Below, piece by piece: positions 34,680 through 45,128 of a stretch of 64,000 nucleotides of DNA. The notes under the pieces are model-generated. The model made no database searches. It was not told the origin of the DNA and saw only the letters and a list, made by a program, of their open reading frames with translations. The stretch is taken from positions 4,154,001 through 4,218,000 of the forward strand of contig NZ_CP107989.1 in NCBI RefSeq assembly GCF_041435015.1. The letters run 5' to 3'. The translations under genes and the position numbers were made by a program. The stretch is from Streptomyces canus. GTDB lineage: Bacteria > Actinomycetota > Actinomycetes > Streptomycetales > Streptomycetaceae. Positions within the stretch are counted from its first letter, which is position 1, and every line of letters starts with the position of its first letter.

Positions 34680-35369
34680 ATGACGTTCGTACAGCTCATC
34701 GACTGCAGGACCAGCCGTTTCGACGAGATGGACCGGCTGATGGACACGTGGGTCGAGCAGACCAAGGGAAAGCGGACCGCGACGCACGCGGTGGTCGGCA
34801 AGGACCGGTCCGACACGTCGCACTTCGTCGAGATCGTGGAGTTCCCGTCGTACGAGGAGGCGATGCGGAATTCGGGACTGCCGGAGACCGAACGGATCTT
34901 CCAGGGGATGGTCGCGCTGTGCGACGAGATGCCGACCTTCACGGATCTGGACGTGGTGCGGGACGAGCAGCTCAACCCGGCGACGTCACGGGAGTTCTTC
35001 GAGCGGGCCGGGCGGTCCGAGACGGACGCCGTGTTCGAACGGTTCTCCGACGACTACCTGGAGCATGACCCGGCCAACCCCGGCGACGTCGGGCTGCAGA
35101 GGTCGCGCGAGGTGTATGCCGGGTGGGTGCAGGCCTTCGACCTCGCCTTCCGGGTCGACGACCAGATCGCCCAGGACGACCGGGTGTGCACCCGATGGAC
35201 CGTGGCCGGCCGGCACAAGGGCGATTTCCTCGGGATCCCGGCCACCGGCCAGAACGTCACCATGAGCGGCACCACCTGGCACCGGTTCCGGGACGGGATG
35301 ATCTGCGAGGGCTGGTGGCAGTACGACCGGGCCGGGCTGATGGAACAGCTGGGAGTACTCGGGGAGTGA
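34680..35369 (+). CDS. Two-domain protein: antibiotic-monooxygenase-like plus SnoaL-like (ester cyclase) domain
   Basis: A 229-residue protein. Residues 1 to about 95 look like a dimeric alpha/beta-barrel domain (THAVVGKDRSDTSHFVEIVE). Residues about 105 to 225 form a SnoaL/NTF2-like cone: FSDDYLEHDPANPG, VCTRWTVAGRHKGDFLGIPA and GQNVTMSGTTWHRFRDGMI. SnoaL relatives include polyketide ester cyclases, but many are general hydrolase-like proteins, and no polyketide genes adjoin. A near-perfect ribosome site, GGAGGTGATC, precedes the ATG. Function is unknown. Confidence 0.82.
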   Translation: MTFVQLIDCRTSRFDEMDRLMDTWVEQTKGKRTATHAVVGKDRSDTSHFVEIVEFPSYEEAMRNSGLPETERIFQGMVALCDEMPTFTDLDVVRDEQLNPATSREFFERAGRSETDAVFERFSDDYLEHDPANPGDVGLQRSREVYAGWVQAFDLAFRVDDQIAQDDRVCTRWTVAGRHKGDFLGIPATGQNVTMSGTTWHRFRDGMICEGWWQYDRAGLMEQLGVLGE

Positions 35370-35381
35370 CCCGCGAAGGGG

Positions 35382-35422
35382 AAGGGCCCCGGTCCGGCAC
35401 GGGTGTGCGGAACGGGGCCCTT
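35382..35422. terminator. Bidirectional terminator between SnoaL-like gene and groEL1
   Basis: AAGGGCCCCG (35382-35391) pairs with CGGGGCCCTT (35413-35422) across a 21-base loop, 12 bases after one stop and 14 bases from the groEL1 stop. Confidence 0.7.
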
Positions 35423-35436
35423 TGCGAGCGCTGGGC

Positions 35437-37086
<1,650 letters not shown>

Positions 37087-37173
37087 CTAGGTGAAAAGAG
37101 ACTGCGCCCCGGGCGCCCGGCTTGTTAGTGGTCGGGGGGCCAGGGGCGCAGCTCAGAGAAATGCTTCGGTGAA

Positions 37174-37482
37174 TTACTTCTCGATGATCGCGAGCACGTC
37201 GCGAGCCGAGAGGACGAGGTACTCCTCGCCGTTGTACTTCACCTCGGTGCCGCCGTACTTGCTGTACAGCACGATGTCGCCGGTCTTGACGTCGAGCGGC
37301 AGGCGCTCGCCGTTCTCGAAGCGGCCCGGGCCCACGGCCAGGACGACGCCCTCCTGGGGCTTCTCCTTGGCGGTGTCCGGGATGACCAGGCCAGAGGCGG
37401 TGGTCTGCTCGGCGTCGAGCGGCTGGACCACAATGCGGTCCTCGAGCGGCTTGATGGCAACCTTGGAGCTGGTGGTCGTCAC
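37174..37482 (-). CDS. groES: 10-kDa co-chaperonin GroES
   Basis: The lid of the GroEL chamber. The 102-residue sequence starts at GTG 37482 ([20 protein letters not shown]), with GGGGGAGG eight bases upstream. The mobile loop [20 protein letters not shown] and the roof and C-terminal strands ([19 protein letters not shown]) are complete. It is the first gene of the groES-groEL1 operon, downstream of two CIRCE operators. Confidence 0.97.
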   Translation of the reverse strand: MTTTSSKVAIKPLEDRIVVQPLDAEQTTASGLVIPDTAKEKPQEGVVLAVGPGRFENGERLPLDVKTGDIVLYSKYGGTEVKYNGEEYLVLSARDVLAIIEK

Positions 37483-37579
37483 GATCCGACCTCCCCCTTC
37501 GGAGATCACGGGGTTGACTGTCTGAGGTGGCGACCAGGTGGATCCGTCGTCGCGGGTGCCGGACCTGCCCGTCGCTGTG

Positions 37580-37606
37580 TTGGCACTCTCCAGGGGGGAG
37601 TGCCAG
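37580..37606 (-). promoter_or_regulatory. CIRCE operator 1 (HrcA site), proximal
   Basis: TTGGCACTC, nine bases, GAGTGCCAG matches the CIRCE layout (TTAGCACTC-N9-GAGTGCTAA) with substitutions in the outer positions. It covers the predicted start site of the groES promoter. Confidence 0.88.
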
Positions 37607-37611
37607 ACCCG

Positions 37612-37641
37612 AGACTATGACCGCGATTAGCACTCGGTCAA
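37612..37641 (-). promoter_or_regulatory. groES-groEL1 promoter
   Basis: On the minus strand TTGACC (37636-37641) and TAGTCT (37612-37617) are separated by 18 bases, a good vegetative promoter. The -35 lies inside the spacer of CIRCE 2 and the start site falls in CIRCE 1, so HrcA binding to either would block polymerase. Confidence 0.7.
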
Positions 37642-37653
37642 GCGGAGTGCCAA
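37627..37653 (-). promoter_or_regulatory. CIRCE operator 2 (HrcA site), distal
   Basis: TTAGCACTC, nine bases, GAGTGCCAA: one arm is identical to consensus and the other differs by one base. It overlaps the -35 of the groES promoter. Confidence 0.92.
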
Positions 37654-37682
37654 TCGCGTCTCCGGTGGCGTGGCCGGAGCAC

Positions 37683-38480
37683 CTACAGATAGTCCTCCAG
37701 CCGCCCCACCGTCAGCCCGCGCCGCTCGATCTCCCGCAGCACCCTCGTCGTCCGTTCCGTCAGCGTCGGTCCCGACGCCTCCCCCGATGCCACCGAGACG
37801 ATGTCTCCCGCCCGCAGCGGCCGCTGCGGCGCGCCACCCGCCGGCGACACGCTCCACAGCACCACCGCCGAGAGCCCGCAGTCGGCCGCCGCGCGCAGGG
37901 TCGTGCGGTCGTACGTGCCATAGGGCGGCCGGAACAGCCGCGGCCGGATCCCGAAGCGGGACCGCACCTTCTCCTGCTGGCCGCAGATCTCGGCGCGCTG
38001 GCCGGGGTACGGCAGCCCGCGCAGGGCGGGGTGGTCCAGGGTGTGGTTCTGGATGCTCGCGCCGACCGACTGGAGGCGCGCGAAGTGGCCGTACCCGGGG
38101 CCGACGACACTGTCGGTGAGGAACATGCTGACGGGCAGCCGCAGTTCACGGACCATGTCGACGAACCGCGGATCCCTCTCGGCACCGTCGTCATAGGTGA
38201 GGAAGACGACCTTGTCGGACGTCCCGACACGTCTGACGACCGGCGGCAGGCCGGCCCGGCGCACCGCCGCGCGCACCGGCACCCGCGGGGGCGTATGCAG
38301 CGGGGCCAGGAGGCCCCAGTGGCGGTACGGCCGTCCGTCCGCTCCGTCCCCGCCCGGTCCGTCCGACCCCACCCGCTGCGCCGCCTTCTTGCCCAGCCGT
38401 TCGATGGGATCGACGGACTGGGCACAGCCGGTGAGCAGGACGGCGGCCAGCCCGCCGGCGACCAGTGCCCGCGCTCTCAC
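37683..38480 (-). CDS. Polysaccharide deacetylase lipoprotein (NodB family)
   Basis: A 265-residue lipoprotein: signal peptide with lipobox LLTGC near residue 19. The NodB deacetylase core has VVFLTYDDGAERDPRF (the metal-binding Asp pair), NHTLDHPAL (His-x3-His type metal ligands) and LFRPPYGTYDRTT. The start GTG overlaps the stop of the upstream deacetylase gene by four bases (GTGA at 38477-38480), so translation is coupled. The two share about the same architecture and both end RLEDYL, so they are tandem duplicates. Likely substrates are peptidoglycan or a surface glycan. Confidence 0.9.
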   Translation of the reverse strand: MRARALVAGGLAAVLLTGCAQSVDPIERLGKKAAQRVGSDGPGGDGADGRPYRHWGLLAPLHTPPRVPVRAAVRRAGLPPVVRRVGTSDKVVFLTYDDGAERDPRFVDMVRELRLPVSMFLTDSVVGPGYGHFARLQSVGASIQNHTLDHPALRGLPYPGQRAEICGQQEKVRSRFGIRPRLFRPPYGTYDRTTLRAAADCGLSAVVLWSVSPAGGAPQRPLRAGDIVSVASGEASGPTLTERTTRVLREIERRGLTVGRLEDYL

Positions 38481-39379
38481 AGGTAGTCCTCGAGGCGGGC
38501 CACCGCGTACCCCTCGGCCGTGATCCTGTTCAGGAAGCGGCGGACCATGTCGGGCATCGTGCCCTTCCAGTCCTCCCGGCCCCGGAAGTGGCTGAGCACG
38601 ATGTCGCCGGGGTGGATGTCCTGGTCCGGCTCGCGGTACTCCCAGTGGTCGACGAAGACCTCTTCGTTCCAGATGGGCGCGTACTTGATGCCGCAGGACC
38701 TGGCCGCGCGCAGGGTGTCCTCGTTGTAGTTGCCGTAGGGCGGGCGGAAGAGCGTGGGCCGCTTGCCGAACCGCCTTTCCATGACGTCCTGCATCCCACA
38801 GATCTCGCGCTGCTGGCCGGCGTACGACAGCGCGGGCAGGTAGGGGTGGTGGAGCGTGTGGTTGTTCAGCACCACCCCCGTGTCCCGCATCCTCGCGAAG
38901 TAGCCGTAGTCGTCCTTGACCAGGTAGTCGCTGAGGAAGGCGGTGTACGGGATCTTCAGCTCGCTCATCATCCGCAGGAATGCGGGGTCCTTCTCGGCGC
39001 CGTCGTCGATGGTGAGGAAGACGATCTTCTGCTCGGTGGGGACCGTGGTGAAGACCGGGGGCAGCCCCTTCTCCTCGTGGCCGTCGACCTCGAAGCCGTG
39101 GCGGGTGGTGATGCGGGGCTTGGCCACGGGCGCCGGCGGGGCCGTCAGTGGCACCTCCTTCAGGCCCCAGCGCCTGGCGGCGGCGATCCGGATCTGCTCG
39201 GCGCGGAGCCGGGCGGCCCGGATACGGGTCTTGTCGGCCTGGAGGTCTCCGGCGGGAGCCGGGGGCGCGTTGAGGGGCTGCTGCGGCCGTACGCCGGTCC
39301 CGGCCGGGCCGGCGCAGCCGGAGACCAGGGCGGCCACCGCCAGGAGGACGAGGCCGCCACGGATCGACACCGACACCAT
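38477..39379 (-). CDS. Polysaccharide deacetylase lipoprotein (NodB family)
   Basis: A 300-residue paralogue of the next gene. Signal peptide and lipobox ALVSGCAG; an Arg/Ala-rich segment (RIRAARLRAEQIRIAAARR) may form a coiled helix before the catalytic domain, which has IVFLTIDDGAEKDPAF, NNHTLHHPYL and LFRPPYGNYNED. I use ATG 39379; an AT-rich AGTATAAAAAT stretch just upstream looks like a -10 region, so the longer ATG 39418 form would be translated promoter DNA. It forms a two-gene coupled operon with the deacetylase at 37683. Confidence 0.88.
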   Translation of the reverse strand: MVSVSIRGGLVLLAVAALVSGCAGPAGTGVRPQQPLNAPPAPAGDLQADKTRIRAARLRAEQIRIAAARRWGLKEVPLTAPPAPVAKPRITTRHGFEVDGHEEKGLPPVFTTVPTEQKIVFLTIDDGAEKDPAFLRMMSELKIPYTAFLSDYLVKDDYGYFARMRDTGVVLNNHTLHHPYLPALSYAGQQREICGMQDVMERRFGKRPTLFRPPYGNYNEDTLRAARSCGIKYAPIWNEEVFVDHWEYREPDQDIHPGDIVLSHFRGREDWKGTMPDMVRRFLNRITAEGYAVARLEDYL

Positions 39380-39508
39380 CAACGCACCATTTTTATACTT
39401 TTGTCCTACTGTTCCCATGAGGCCGGATCCTCGCAGGTCACGGCCTCGCACCCGAGCCGACACCGCCGCTGGAAGCGGACCGTCCACCGACTGGCCCACA
39501 ATGACCCG

Positions 39509-40684
39509 GTGAACGACCTCGCCCCCCTCCTCGCCCCCGAGGGCCGTGCCCTCCTCGACGAAGTGCGCGGTACCGCCCCCGCCGACGAACTCGCCGTCGC
39601 CACCCGGCTGCGCCGCGAGCATCCCGCCGAACTCGTCTCCGCGGCGCTCGGCCAGGCGCGGTTGCGGCAGCGGGCGGCGGCCAAGTTCGGGGCCGAGGAC
39701 GCGGAGCGGATGTTCTTCACGCCGAACGGGGTGGAGCAGTCGACCCGGGCGAGCGTGGCGGCATACCGCGCGGAGCGCCTGCGGGCCCTGGGCGCCACCT
39801 CCGTCGCCGACCTGTGCTGCGGGATCGGCGGGGACGCGATCGCGCTGGCCCGGGCCGGGATCCGGGTCCTCGCGGTGGACCGGGATCCGCTGACGGCGGC
39901 GGCCGCGCGGGCGAACGCGGACGCGCTGGGACTCGCCGGCCTGATCGACGTACGCGAGGCGGACGTCACGGAGGTCGACACAGCCTCCTACGACGCCGTG
40001 TTCGTGGATCCGGCGAGGCGGGGCGGGCGTGGCCGCATCTTCGATCCGGAGGCCTACTCGCCGCCCCTGTCGTGGGCGGTCCGGGCGGCTCTGCGGGCCC
40101 CACACGCCGCGCTGAAGGTCGCGCCCGGCATCCCGCACGAGGCGGTTCCGGCGCAGGCCGAGGCGGAGTGGATCTCCGACGGCGGGGACGTGAAGGAGGC
40201 GGTGCTGTGGTTCGGCACCGCACCGGGAGCCGTCCGGGCCACGCTGCTGCCGGGACCGCGGAGCCTGCTCGGCCGGGGGCTCCCCGACCCCGGAGTCCGT
40301 TCCGTGGGGCGGTACTTGTACGAGCCCGACGGCGCCGTCATCCGGGCCCATCTGGTGGCCGAGGCGGCCGAGGAGCTCGACGGCGGGCTGATCGACCCCA
40401 CCATCGCCTACGTCACCGCGGACGCGTTGCGCGCGACCCCGTACGCCACGGCGTACGAGATCACCGACCGACTCCCCTTCAACGTCAAGAAGTTGAAGGC
40501 GCTGCTGCGGGAGCGGGAGGTCGGGATCCTGACCGTGAAGAAGCGCGGGTCGGCCGTCGAGCCGGAGGAACTGCGCCGCAAGGCGCTTCCGAAGCCGCAG
40601 GGACCCAACTCGGTGACCGTGTTCCTGACCCGGGTCGCGGGGGCACCGACCATGCTGCTGGGACGGCCGGCGGGACTTACGTGA
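39509..40684 (+). CDS. THUMP-like domain class I SAM-dependent methyltransferase
   Basis: A 391-residue protein. The methyltransferase core has VADLCCGIGGDAIALARAGI (motif I), VLAVDRDPLTAAAARANADA and the catalytic-loop-like VFVDPARRGGRGRIFDPEAY. The C-terminal third (LPFNVKKLKALLREREVGIL through KPQGPNSVTVFLTRV) is the THUMP-like domain of actinobacteria. Such proteins probably modify RNA; the target is not established. GTG 39509 is used, with no ribosome site but CACAAT six bases upstream, suggesting a leaderless message. It is divergent from the deacetylase operon. Confidence 0.88.
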   Translation: MNDLAPLLAPEGRALLDEVRGTAPADELAVATRLRREHPAELVSAALGQARLRQRAAAKFGAEDAERMFFTPNGVEQSTRASVAAYRAERLRALGATSVADLCCGIGGDAIALARAGIRVLAVDRDPLTAAAARANADALGLAGLIDVREADVTEVDTASYDAVFVDPARRGGRGRIFDPEAYSPPLSWAVRAALRAPHAALKVAPGIPHEAVPAQAEAEWISDGGDVKEAVLWFGTAPGAVRATLLPGPRSLLGRGLPDPGVRSVGRYLYEPDGAVIRAHLVAEAAEELDGGLIDPTIAYVTADALRATPYATAYEITDRLPFNVKKLKALLREREVGILTVKKRGSAVEPEELRRKALPKPQGPNSVTVFLTRVAGAPTMLLGRPAGLT

Positions 40685-40705
40685 GCGGCTCCAGGTGACA
40701 ACGGA

Positions 40706-41995
40706 TCACCGACCGCACTCCCGCGCCCGGTCCAGCAGCAGCTCCCGCTCCCGCTCGTTGCGGGTCAGCGCGGCCGCCCGCTCGAACTCGGCCCGCGCCT
40801 CGGTCGTACGTCCGAGGCGGGCGAGGAGGTCGCCGCGCACGCTCGGTAGCAAGTGGTAGTCGAGCAGCGCGGGTTCGTCGGTGAGCGCGTCGACGATCTC
40901 CAGGGCCGGGCCCGGGCCCTCGGCCATCGAGACGGCGACCGCGCGGTTGAGTTCGACGACCGGGGAGGGGGCGCGGGCGGCGAGCAGGGCGTAGAGGGTG
41001 GCGATGGCCGGCCAGTCGGTCTCGTCGTAGGAGTACGCGTGCGCGTGGCAGGCGGCGATGGCGGCCTGGAGGACGTAGGGGCCGGGGGCGCCCGCGGCCG
41101 TGGCCTCCGCGCGGCCCAGGGCCTTGATGCCGCGGGCGATGAGCATGCGGTTCCAGCGGCTGCGGTTCTGGTCCCTGAGCAGGACCGGTTCGCCCCGCGG
41201 TCCGGTGCGGGCGGCCGTGCGCGAGGCCTGGAACTCCAACAGGGCGGCGAGGCCGTGCACTTCGGGTTCCTTGGGCATGAGGGCGGACAGCAGGCGGGCC
41301 AGCCGCAGGGCGTCCTCGCACAGGGAGGGGCGCAGCCAGTCGTCGCCTGCCGTGGCCGCGTATCCCTCGTTGAAGATCAGGTAGATGACGTCCAGGACGG
41401 ATCCGAGGCGGGCCTCGCGGTCGGGGCCGTAGGGCACCTCGAAGGCGATGTTCTTCGTGGCGAGGGTCCGCTTGGCGCGCACGATGCGCTGGGCGACCGT
41501 CGCCTCCGGGACGAGGAAGGCGCGGGCGATCTCGGGAGTGGTCAGACCGCCGAGCAGCCGCAGGGTGAGGGCGGTGCGGGCCTCGGCGGACAGCACCGGG
41601 TGACAGGTGGTGAAGACGAGTCTGAGCAGGTCGTCGTCGATGTCCTCGGGGTCGGACGGTTCCTCCGGCGGGGCGGTCTCCGACAGGTCCCGGCCGATCT
41701 CGGCCAGCTTGCGGGCGTAGTTCTCCCGGCGGCGGACCAGGTCCACGGCCCGTCTGCGCGCGATGGCCATGAGCCAGGCGCCGGGGTTGTCGGGGACGCC
41801 GTCGCGCGGCCACTGCTCCAGTGCCGCGACCAGGGCGTCCTGGGCGAGCTCCTCGGCGATGCCGACGTCCCGGACGACACGGGTGACACCGGCGATGATG
41901 CGCGGCGACTCCATGCGGAAGACGGTCTCGACGGAGGCGCGGGCGTCGGCTTCGGCGGAGGTGCGGGCATCGGCTTCGGGGGGCTGTGAGGTCAC
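40706..41995 (-). CDS. ECF42-type RNA polymerase sigma factor with C-terminal TPR-like extension
   Basis: A 429-residue sigma factor from GTG 41995. Regions 2 and 4 occupy the first 190 residues (ESPRIIAGVTRVVRDVGIAE; DNPGAWLMAIARRRAVDLV; LGGLTTPEIARAFLVPEATV). The remaining 240 residues are a helical domain (VIYLIFNEGYAATAG; AAIAACHAHAYSYDETDWPA) ending in TPR-like helices. This architecture defines ECF42, which lacks a classical anti-sigma factor and is coupled to DGPF/YciI-type proteins. The partner gene is 47 bases upstream on the same strand. Confidence 0.9.
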   Translation of the reverse strand: MTSQPPEADARTSAEADARASVETVFRMESPRIIAGVTRVVRDVGIAEELAQDALVAALEQWPRDGVPDNPGAWLMAIARRRAVDLVRRRENYARKLAEIGRDLSETAPPEEPSDPEDIDDDLLRLVFTTCHPVLSAEARTALTLRLLGGLTTPEIARAFLVPEATVAQRIVRAKRTLATKNIAFEVPYGPDREARLGSVLDVIYLIFNEGYAATAGDDWLRPSLCEDALRLARLLSALMPKEPEVHGLAALLEFQASRTAARTGPRGEPVLLRDQNRSRWNRMLIARGIKALGRAEATAAGAPGPYVLQAAIAACHAHAYSYDETDWPAIATLYALLAARAPSPVVELNRAVAVSMAEGPGPALEIVDALTDEPALLDYHLLPSVRGDLLARLGRTTEARAEFERAAALTRNERERELLLDRARECGR

Positions 41996-42042
41996 AGCCC
42001 CCCATTCGACACCCGTACGGCCCCGCAGCCAAGGAAGCGGGC

Positions 42043-42399
42043 TCAGCCCTCCGCGATCTCCCGCACCTCGCAGGTGACCGTCCAGTGCTCCTCGTGCACC
42101 TTCAGGAAGCGCTTGGTCCACTCGATCGCCTCGGCCATGTCCTTGGCCTGGACGATGGCGTACCCCCCGACGACCTCCTTCGCCTCGGTGAAGGGGCCGT
42201 CGGTCACCGACAGCTGCCCCTTCTCCCAGCGCACCCGGGCCCCCTGCGCGGTCGGCGTCAGCCCGGCGGTGTCCAGCAGCACTCCGGCCTTCGTCATCTC
42301 CTCGATCAGCTCGCCCATCCGCTGCATCAGCGCGTCGCTGGGGCCCTCGGCGGGGGCGGTCTTCTCGTCGATCTGGACCATCGACAGGTAACGCGGCAT
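42043..42399 (-). CDS. YciI-related DGPF-domain protein, ECF42 partner
   Basis: A 118-residue alpha/beta ferredoxin-like protein. The signature VTDGPFTEAKEVVGGY contains the DGPF motif. These small proteins almost always neighbour ECF42 sigma genes and are thought to be targets or signal partners of the sigma factor. A strong ribosome site (GAGGAG) precedes ATG 42399. Enzymatic activity is not established. Confidence 0.9.
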   Translation of the reverse strand: MPRYLSMVQIDEKTAPAEGPSDALMQRMGELIEEMTKAGVLLDTAGLTPTAQGARVRWEKGQLSVTDGPFTEAKEVVGGYAIVQAKDMAEAIEWTKRFLKVHEEHWTVTCEVREIAEG

Positions 42400-42536
42400 G
42401 GTGACTCCTCGGTCGCTACGGGGCCGGTCCTTCCCGGCCTCTCACCAGTGCGTCGATCGGGAGAGGCCGGGATCGACAGACCCCGCGGATTTCTTCGGAG
42501 ATTTTTTCCAGGGCCCCGAAACAGGGTCCTGACCTG

Positions 42537-43937
42537 CTACGACAGCACCCCGCCGAACCACGCCTTGGCGGACGGCGCCCCGATCGTCACCGGGCCGAAG
42601 GTGAACGCCGCGTCCGTCACGATGCCGGTCGGACGCCCCCGCAGCGACCAGACCGCGCCGTCGCCGGTGTTCTCGCGGGGCGCCGCCGCAGCGAGGTCCG
42701 CGTAGCTGTTGCCGTTGATGTCGAGGAGGCTGACCGAGCCGCCGAAGTTGTCGCTCGACTCCGCGGCACCGGGGACGCCGTCGGTGTCCTGGGTGAAGCC
42801 CTGGGCGGCATTGCCGGTCAGGCCGTCGTGGCTGCCGTAGAGGACGTTGACCATGCCCGCCCCGTCCTTGTCGCCGAGCCTCTCGCCGGGCGCGCCCACG
42901 GCCACGTCGGCGTAGCCGTCGCCGTTGACGTCACCGGCGGCCACCGCGTCGCCGAAACGGTCCTCCTCCTCCGTGGCGCCGGGGACCCCGTCGGTGTCCT
43001 GGCTGTACGACTTCCAGGTCGACGCCGGCTTCAGACCGGAGGTCGAGCCGAGGGCCACGGTGACCGTGGACTCGTTCGGGACGCCCCGGACGACGTCTGC
43101 GAAACCGTCGCCGTTGACGTCACCGAAGGCCACCTGACCGCTGCCCTCGGGGCCGGCGGCATAGGTGAAGGCGCCTCCCGAGGCGTTGGCCAGGTAGAGC
43201 TGGGAGCCGATGCCGCCGTCGCCGGTGTAGACGGTCAGCGCGAGGTCGTCGCGGCCGTCGCCGTTGACGTCCCCGGCGGCCGCGTACATCACGTCGAAGG
43301 GCTCCACCTTGGTCGAGCCGAAGTCCTGCGTGGCGGTCGGCTTCCCGGCCCGGGAGATCGGGCCCCGCCAGACGGTGGCCTCGGTGCCGAGCGGGTCGTC
43401 GCCCGGGGAGCGGCCGCCGCGGAACAGGACCAGGTCCTGCTTGCCGTCGCCGTCGAAGTCTCCGGCCTGAGTGGTGGCCGCGGGCACGGACACCCCGCCG
43501 GACAGGCCGTCCTGGCCGCCCCAGACGACGACCGCGTCCCGGGTCGAGGAGGCCTGCCCGATGATCAGGTCGGTGCGCCTGTCGCCGTCCAGGTCCCCCG
43601 TGGACAGCTGGTAGCCGAAGTTCTCGCCCGCGGCGGGATCGCCCGGGATGCCGCTGGTGGAACGGCTGATGATCGTGCGGTGGTCCTTGGTCAGACCGTG
43701 CGGGCCGCCGTACATGACGGTGACGTAGCCCGCCCCCTGCTTGCCGCCGACCGTGGCGATCGGGGCGCCGACGGCGAGGTCCTTGTAGCCGTCGCCGTTG
43801 AAGTCGTCCACGACGTCGTGGACGGACTTCGGGGCGGCCGCCGCGGCGGTGCCCGCCAGGGCGGGTATCCCGCCGAGCGCGAGCACGCCGGCGATCAGTG
43901 GCACGGACCAGGCTTTGTACGAACGCGAGTTGGACAT
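42537..43937 (-). CDS. Secreted FG-GAP/VCBS repeat protein (integrin-like beta-propeller)
   Basis: A 466-residue exported protein. A signal peptide ends near GTAAAAA (about residue 34). About seven FG-GAP repeats follow, each with a calcium-binding loop of DxNxDGxxDL type: DFNGDGYKDLAVG, DLDGDRRTDLIIG, DFDGDGKQDLVLF, DVNGDGRDDLALT, DVNGDGFADVVRG, DVNGDGYADVAVG and DINGNSYADLAAA. Together they would close a seven-bladed propeller. No catalytic domain is attached. Possible roles are adhesion or glycan binding. A good ribosome site (AGGGGGG) precedes the ATG. Confidence 0.9.
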   Translation of the reverse strand: MSNSRSYKAWSVPLIAGVLALGGIPALAGTAAAAAPKSVHDVVDDFNGDGYKDLAVGAPIATVGGKQGAGYVTVMYGGPHGLTKDHRTIISRSTSGIPGDPAAGENFGYQLSTGDLDGDRRTDLIIGQASSTRDAVVVWGGQDGLSGGVSVPAATTQAGDFDGDGKQDLVLFRGGRSPGDDPLGTEATVWRGPISRAGKPTATQDFGSTKVEPFDVMYAAAGDVNGDGRDDLALTVYTGDGGIGSQLYLANASGGAFTYAAGPEGSGQVAFGDVNGDGFADVVRGVPNESTVTVALGSTSGLKPASTWKSYSQDTDGVPGATEEEDRFGDAVAAGDVNGDGYADVAVGAPGERLGDKDGAGMVNVLYGSHDGLTGNAAQGFTQDTDGVPGAAESSDNFGGSVSLLDINGNSYADLAAAAPRENTGDGAVWSLRGRPTGIVTDAAFTFGPVTIGAPSAKAWFGGVLS

Positions 43938-44020
43938 CGGTGATCCCCCTGATTACTGCAATGTGGTCACCGCAACAGACACCACTGGACGCCCGATGGT
44001 TGCAACCGTCGTCCCGCTCT

Positions 44021-45055
44021 TCAGCGCAGCGACTCCCACAACTCGCTCGCCGCGGGTTCCTTCGCCACCACCCGGTTCGGGTTCGAGGGCGCGGTCACGA
44101 CCGGCATGGTCACCGTCTTCACGTCGTCGCTCGACAGGCCCTTCAGGCTCTCGCCGAGGCTCATCAGCTCGGTCAGGGAGTCGAGGCCGGTGTCGGTGGT
44201 GAGACTGCCGGTGATCGCGTCGGCGACGGAGTACAGCTTGGTGGGGCTGGTCAGCAGGTTCGTCGAGGAGATCTGCTCCAGCAGGGCCTTCACCAGCTTC
44301 TGCTGGAGGCCTATGCGGCCCAGGTCGCTGCCGTCGCCTATGCCGTGCCGGGTGCGGGCGAACGCGAGGGCCTGCGTGCCGTTCAGGTGGTGGGTGCCCG
44401 CCTTGAGGGTGAGGTGGCTGTCGTCGTCGTCGATGTCCTCGTCCGTGGTCACCGTGACCCCGCCGAGCGCGTCGACCAGCTTCGCGAAGCCCGAGAAGTC
44501 GATCTCGACGTAGTGGTCCATGCGGACGTCCGTGATCGACTCGACGGTCTTGACCGCGCACACCGGACCGCCCACCGAGTAGGCGCTGTTGAACATCGCG
44601 CCGTACGCCGCCGACGTGGAGCCCCCGCTCTCCAGGGGGCACGACGGGCGGGTGACGAGGGTGTCGCGCGGGATGCTGACGACCGTCGCCGCGGTGCGGC
44701 CCGCGTCGATGTGCACGACCATCGCGGTGTCGGACCGGGCGCCGGTGCTGCTGCCGCCCCCGAGCGCCTGGTTCTCCTTGCCGCTGCGCGAGTCGGAGCC
44801 CAGGACCAGGATGTTCACCGCTTCCGTGGGCAGCGGCGCCTCCTGCGAGGCCGAAGGGGCCGGCGTCACCTTCGCGGGGCGGTCGTCGCCGAGCGCGCTG
44901 TTGATGTCGACGCTCTTGATGTTGCTGTTGAGGTGCCAGTACGCCCAGCCCGCCGCGGCACATCCCAGGACCAGCGTGCCCACGAGCGTGAGGCCGACGG
45001 CCTTCAGTACTCTCGGCCGCCGACCCGCTCGTCTGCCCTCGTCGTCTCCCGCCAC
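44021..45055 (-). CDS. LytR-CpsA-Psr (LCP) family cell-wall glycopolymer ligase
   Basis: A 344-residue membrane protein that attaches anionic polymers to peptidoglycan from lipid-linked precursors. After a basic cytoplasmic tail (RRAGRRPRVLK) comes one membrane helix (about 17 to 40), then the LCP domain: NILVLGSDSRSG, SDTAMVVHIDAG with the metal-binding Asp, VVSIPRDTLV with the catalytic Arg pair region, and ALAFARTRHGIGDGSDLGRI. GTG 45055 has no ribosome site. It is one of several such paralogues expected in a streptomycete. Confidence 0.92.
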   Translation of the reverse strand: MAGDDEGRRAGRRPRVLKAVGLTLVGTLVLGCAAAGWAYWHLNSNIKSVDINSALGDDRPAKVTPAPSASQEAPLPTEAVNILVLGSDSRSGKENQALGGGSSTGARSDTAMVVHIDAGRTAATVVSIPRDTLVTRPSCPLESGGSTSAAYGAMFNSAYSVGGPVCAVKTVESITDVRMDHYVEIDFSGFAKLVDALGGVTVTTDEDIDDDDSHLTLKAGTHHLNGTQALAFARTRHGIGDGSDLGRIGLQQKLVKALLEQISSTNLLTSPTKLYSVADAITGSLTTDTGLDSLTELMSLGESLKGLSSDDVKTVTMPVVTAPSNPNRVVAKEPAASELWESLR

Positions 45056-45128
45056 AGGGAGGAACGTACGTCCGAATTATTACGAGGAAGGCCTCCTGGA
45101 CGGCTTTCTTCGGAAAATCTCAGACTTC

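Noticed and set aside
40677..42032. A second minus-strand frame over the ECF42 gene
   Set aside because: Arg/Pro-rich shadow frame; the sigma-factor frame has clear motifs.
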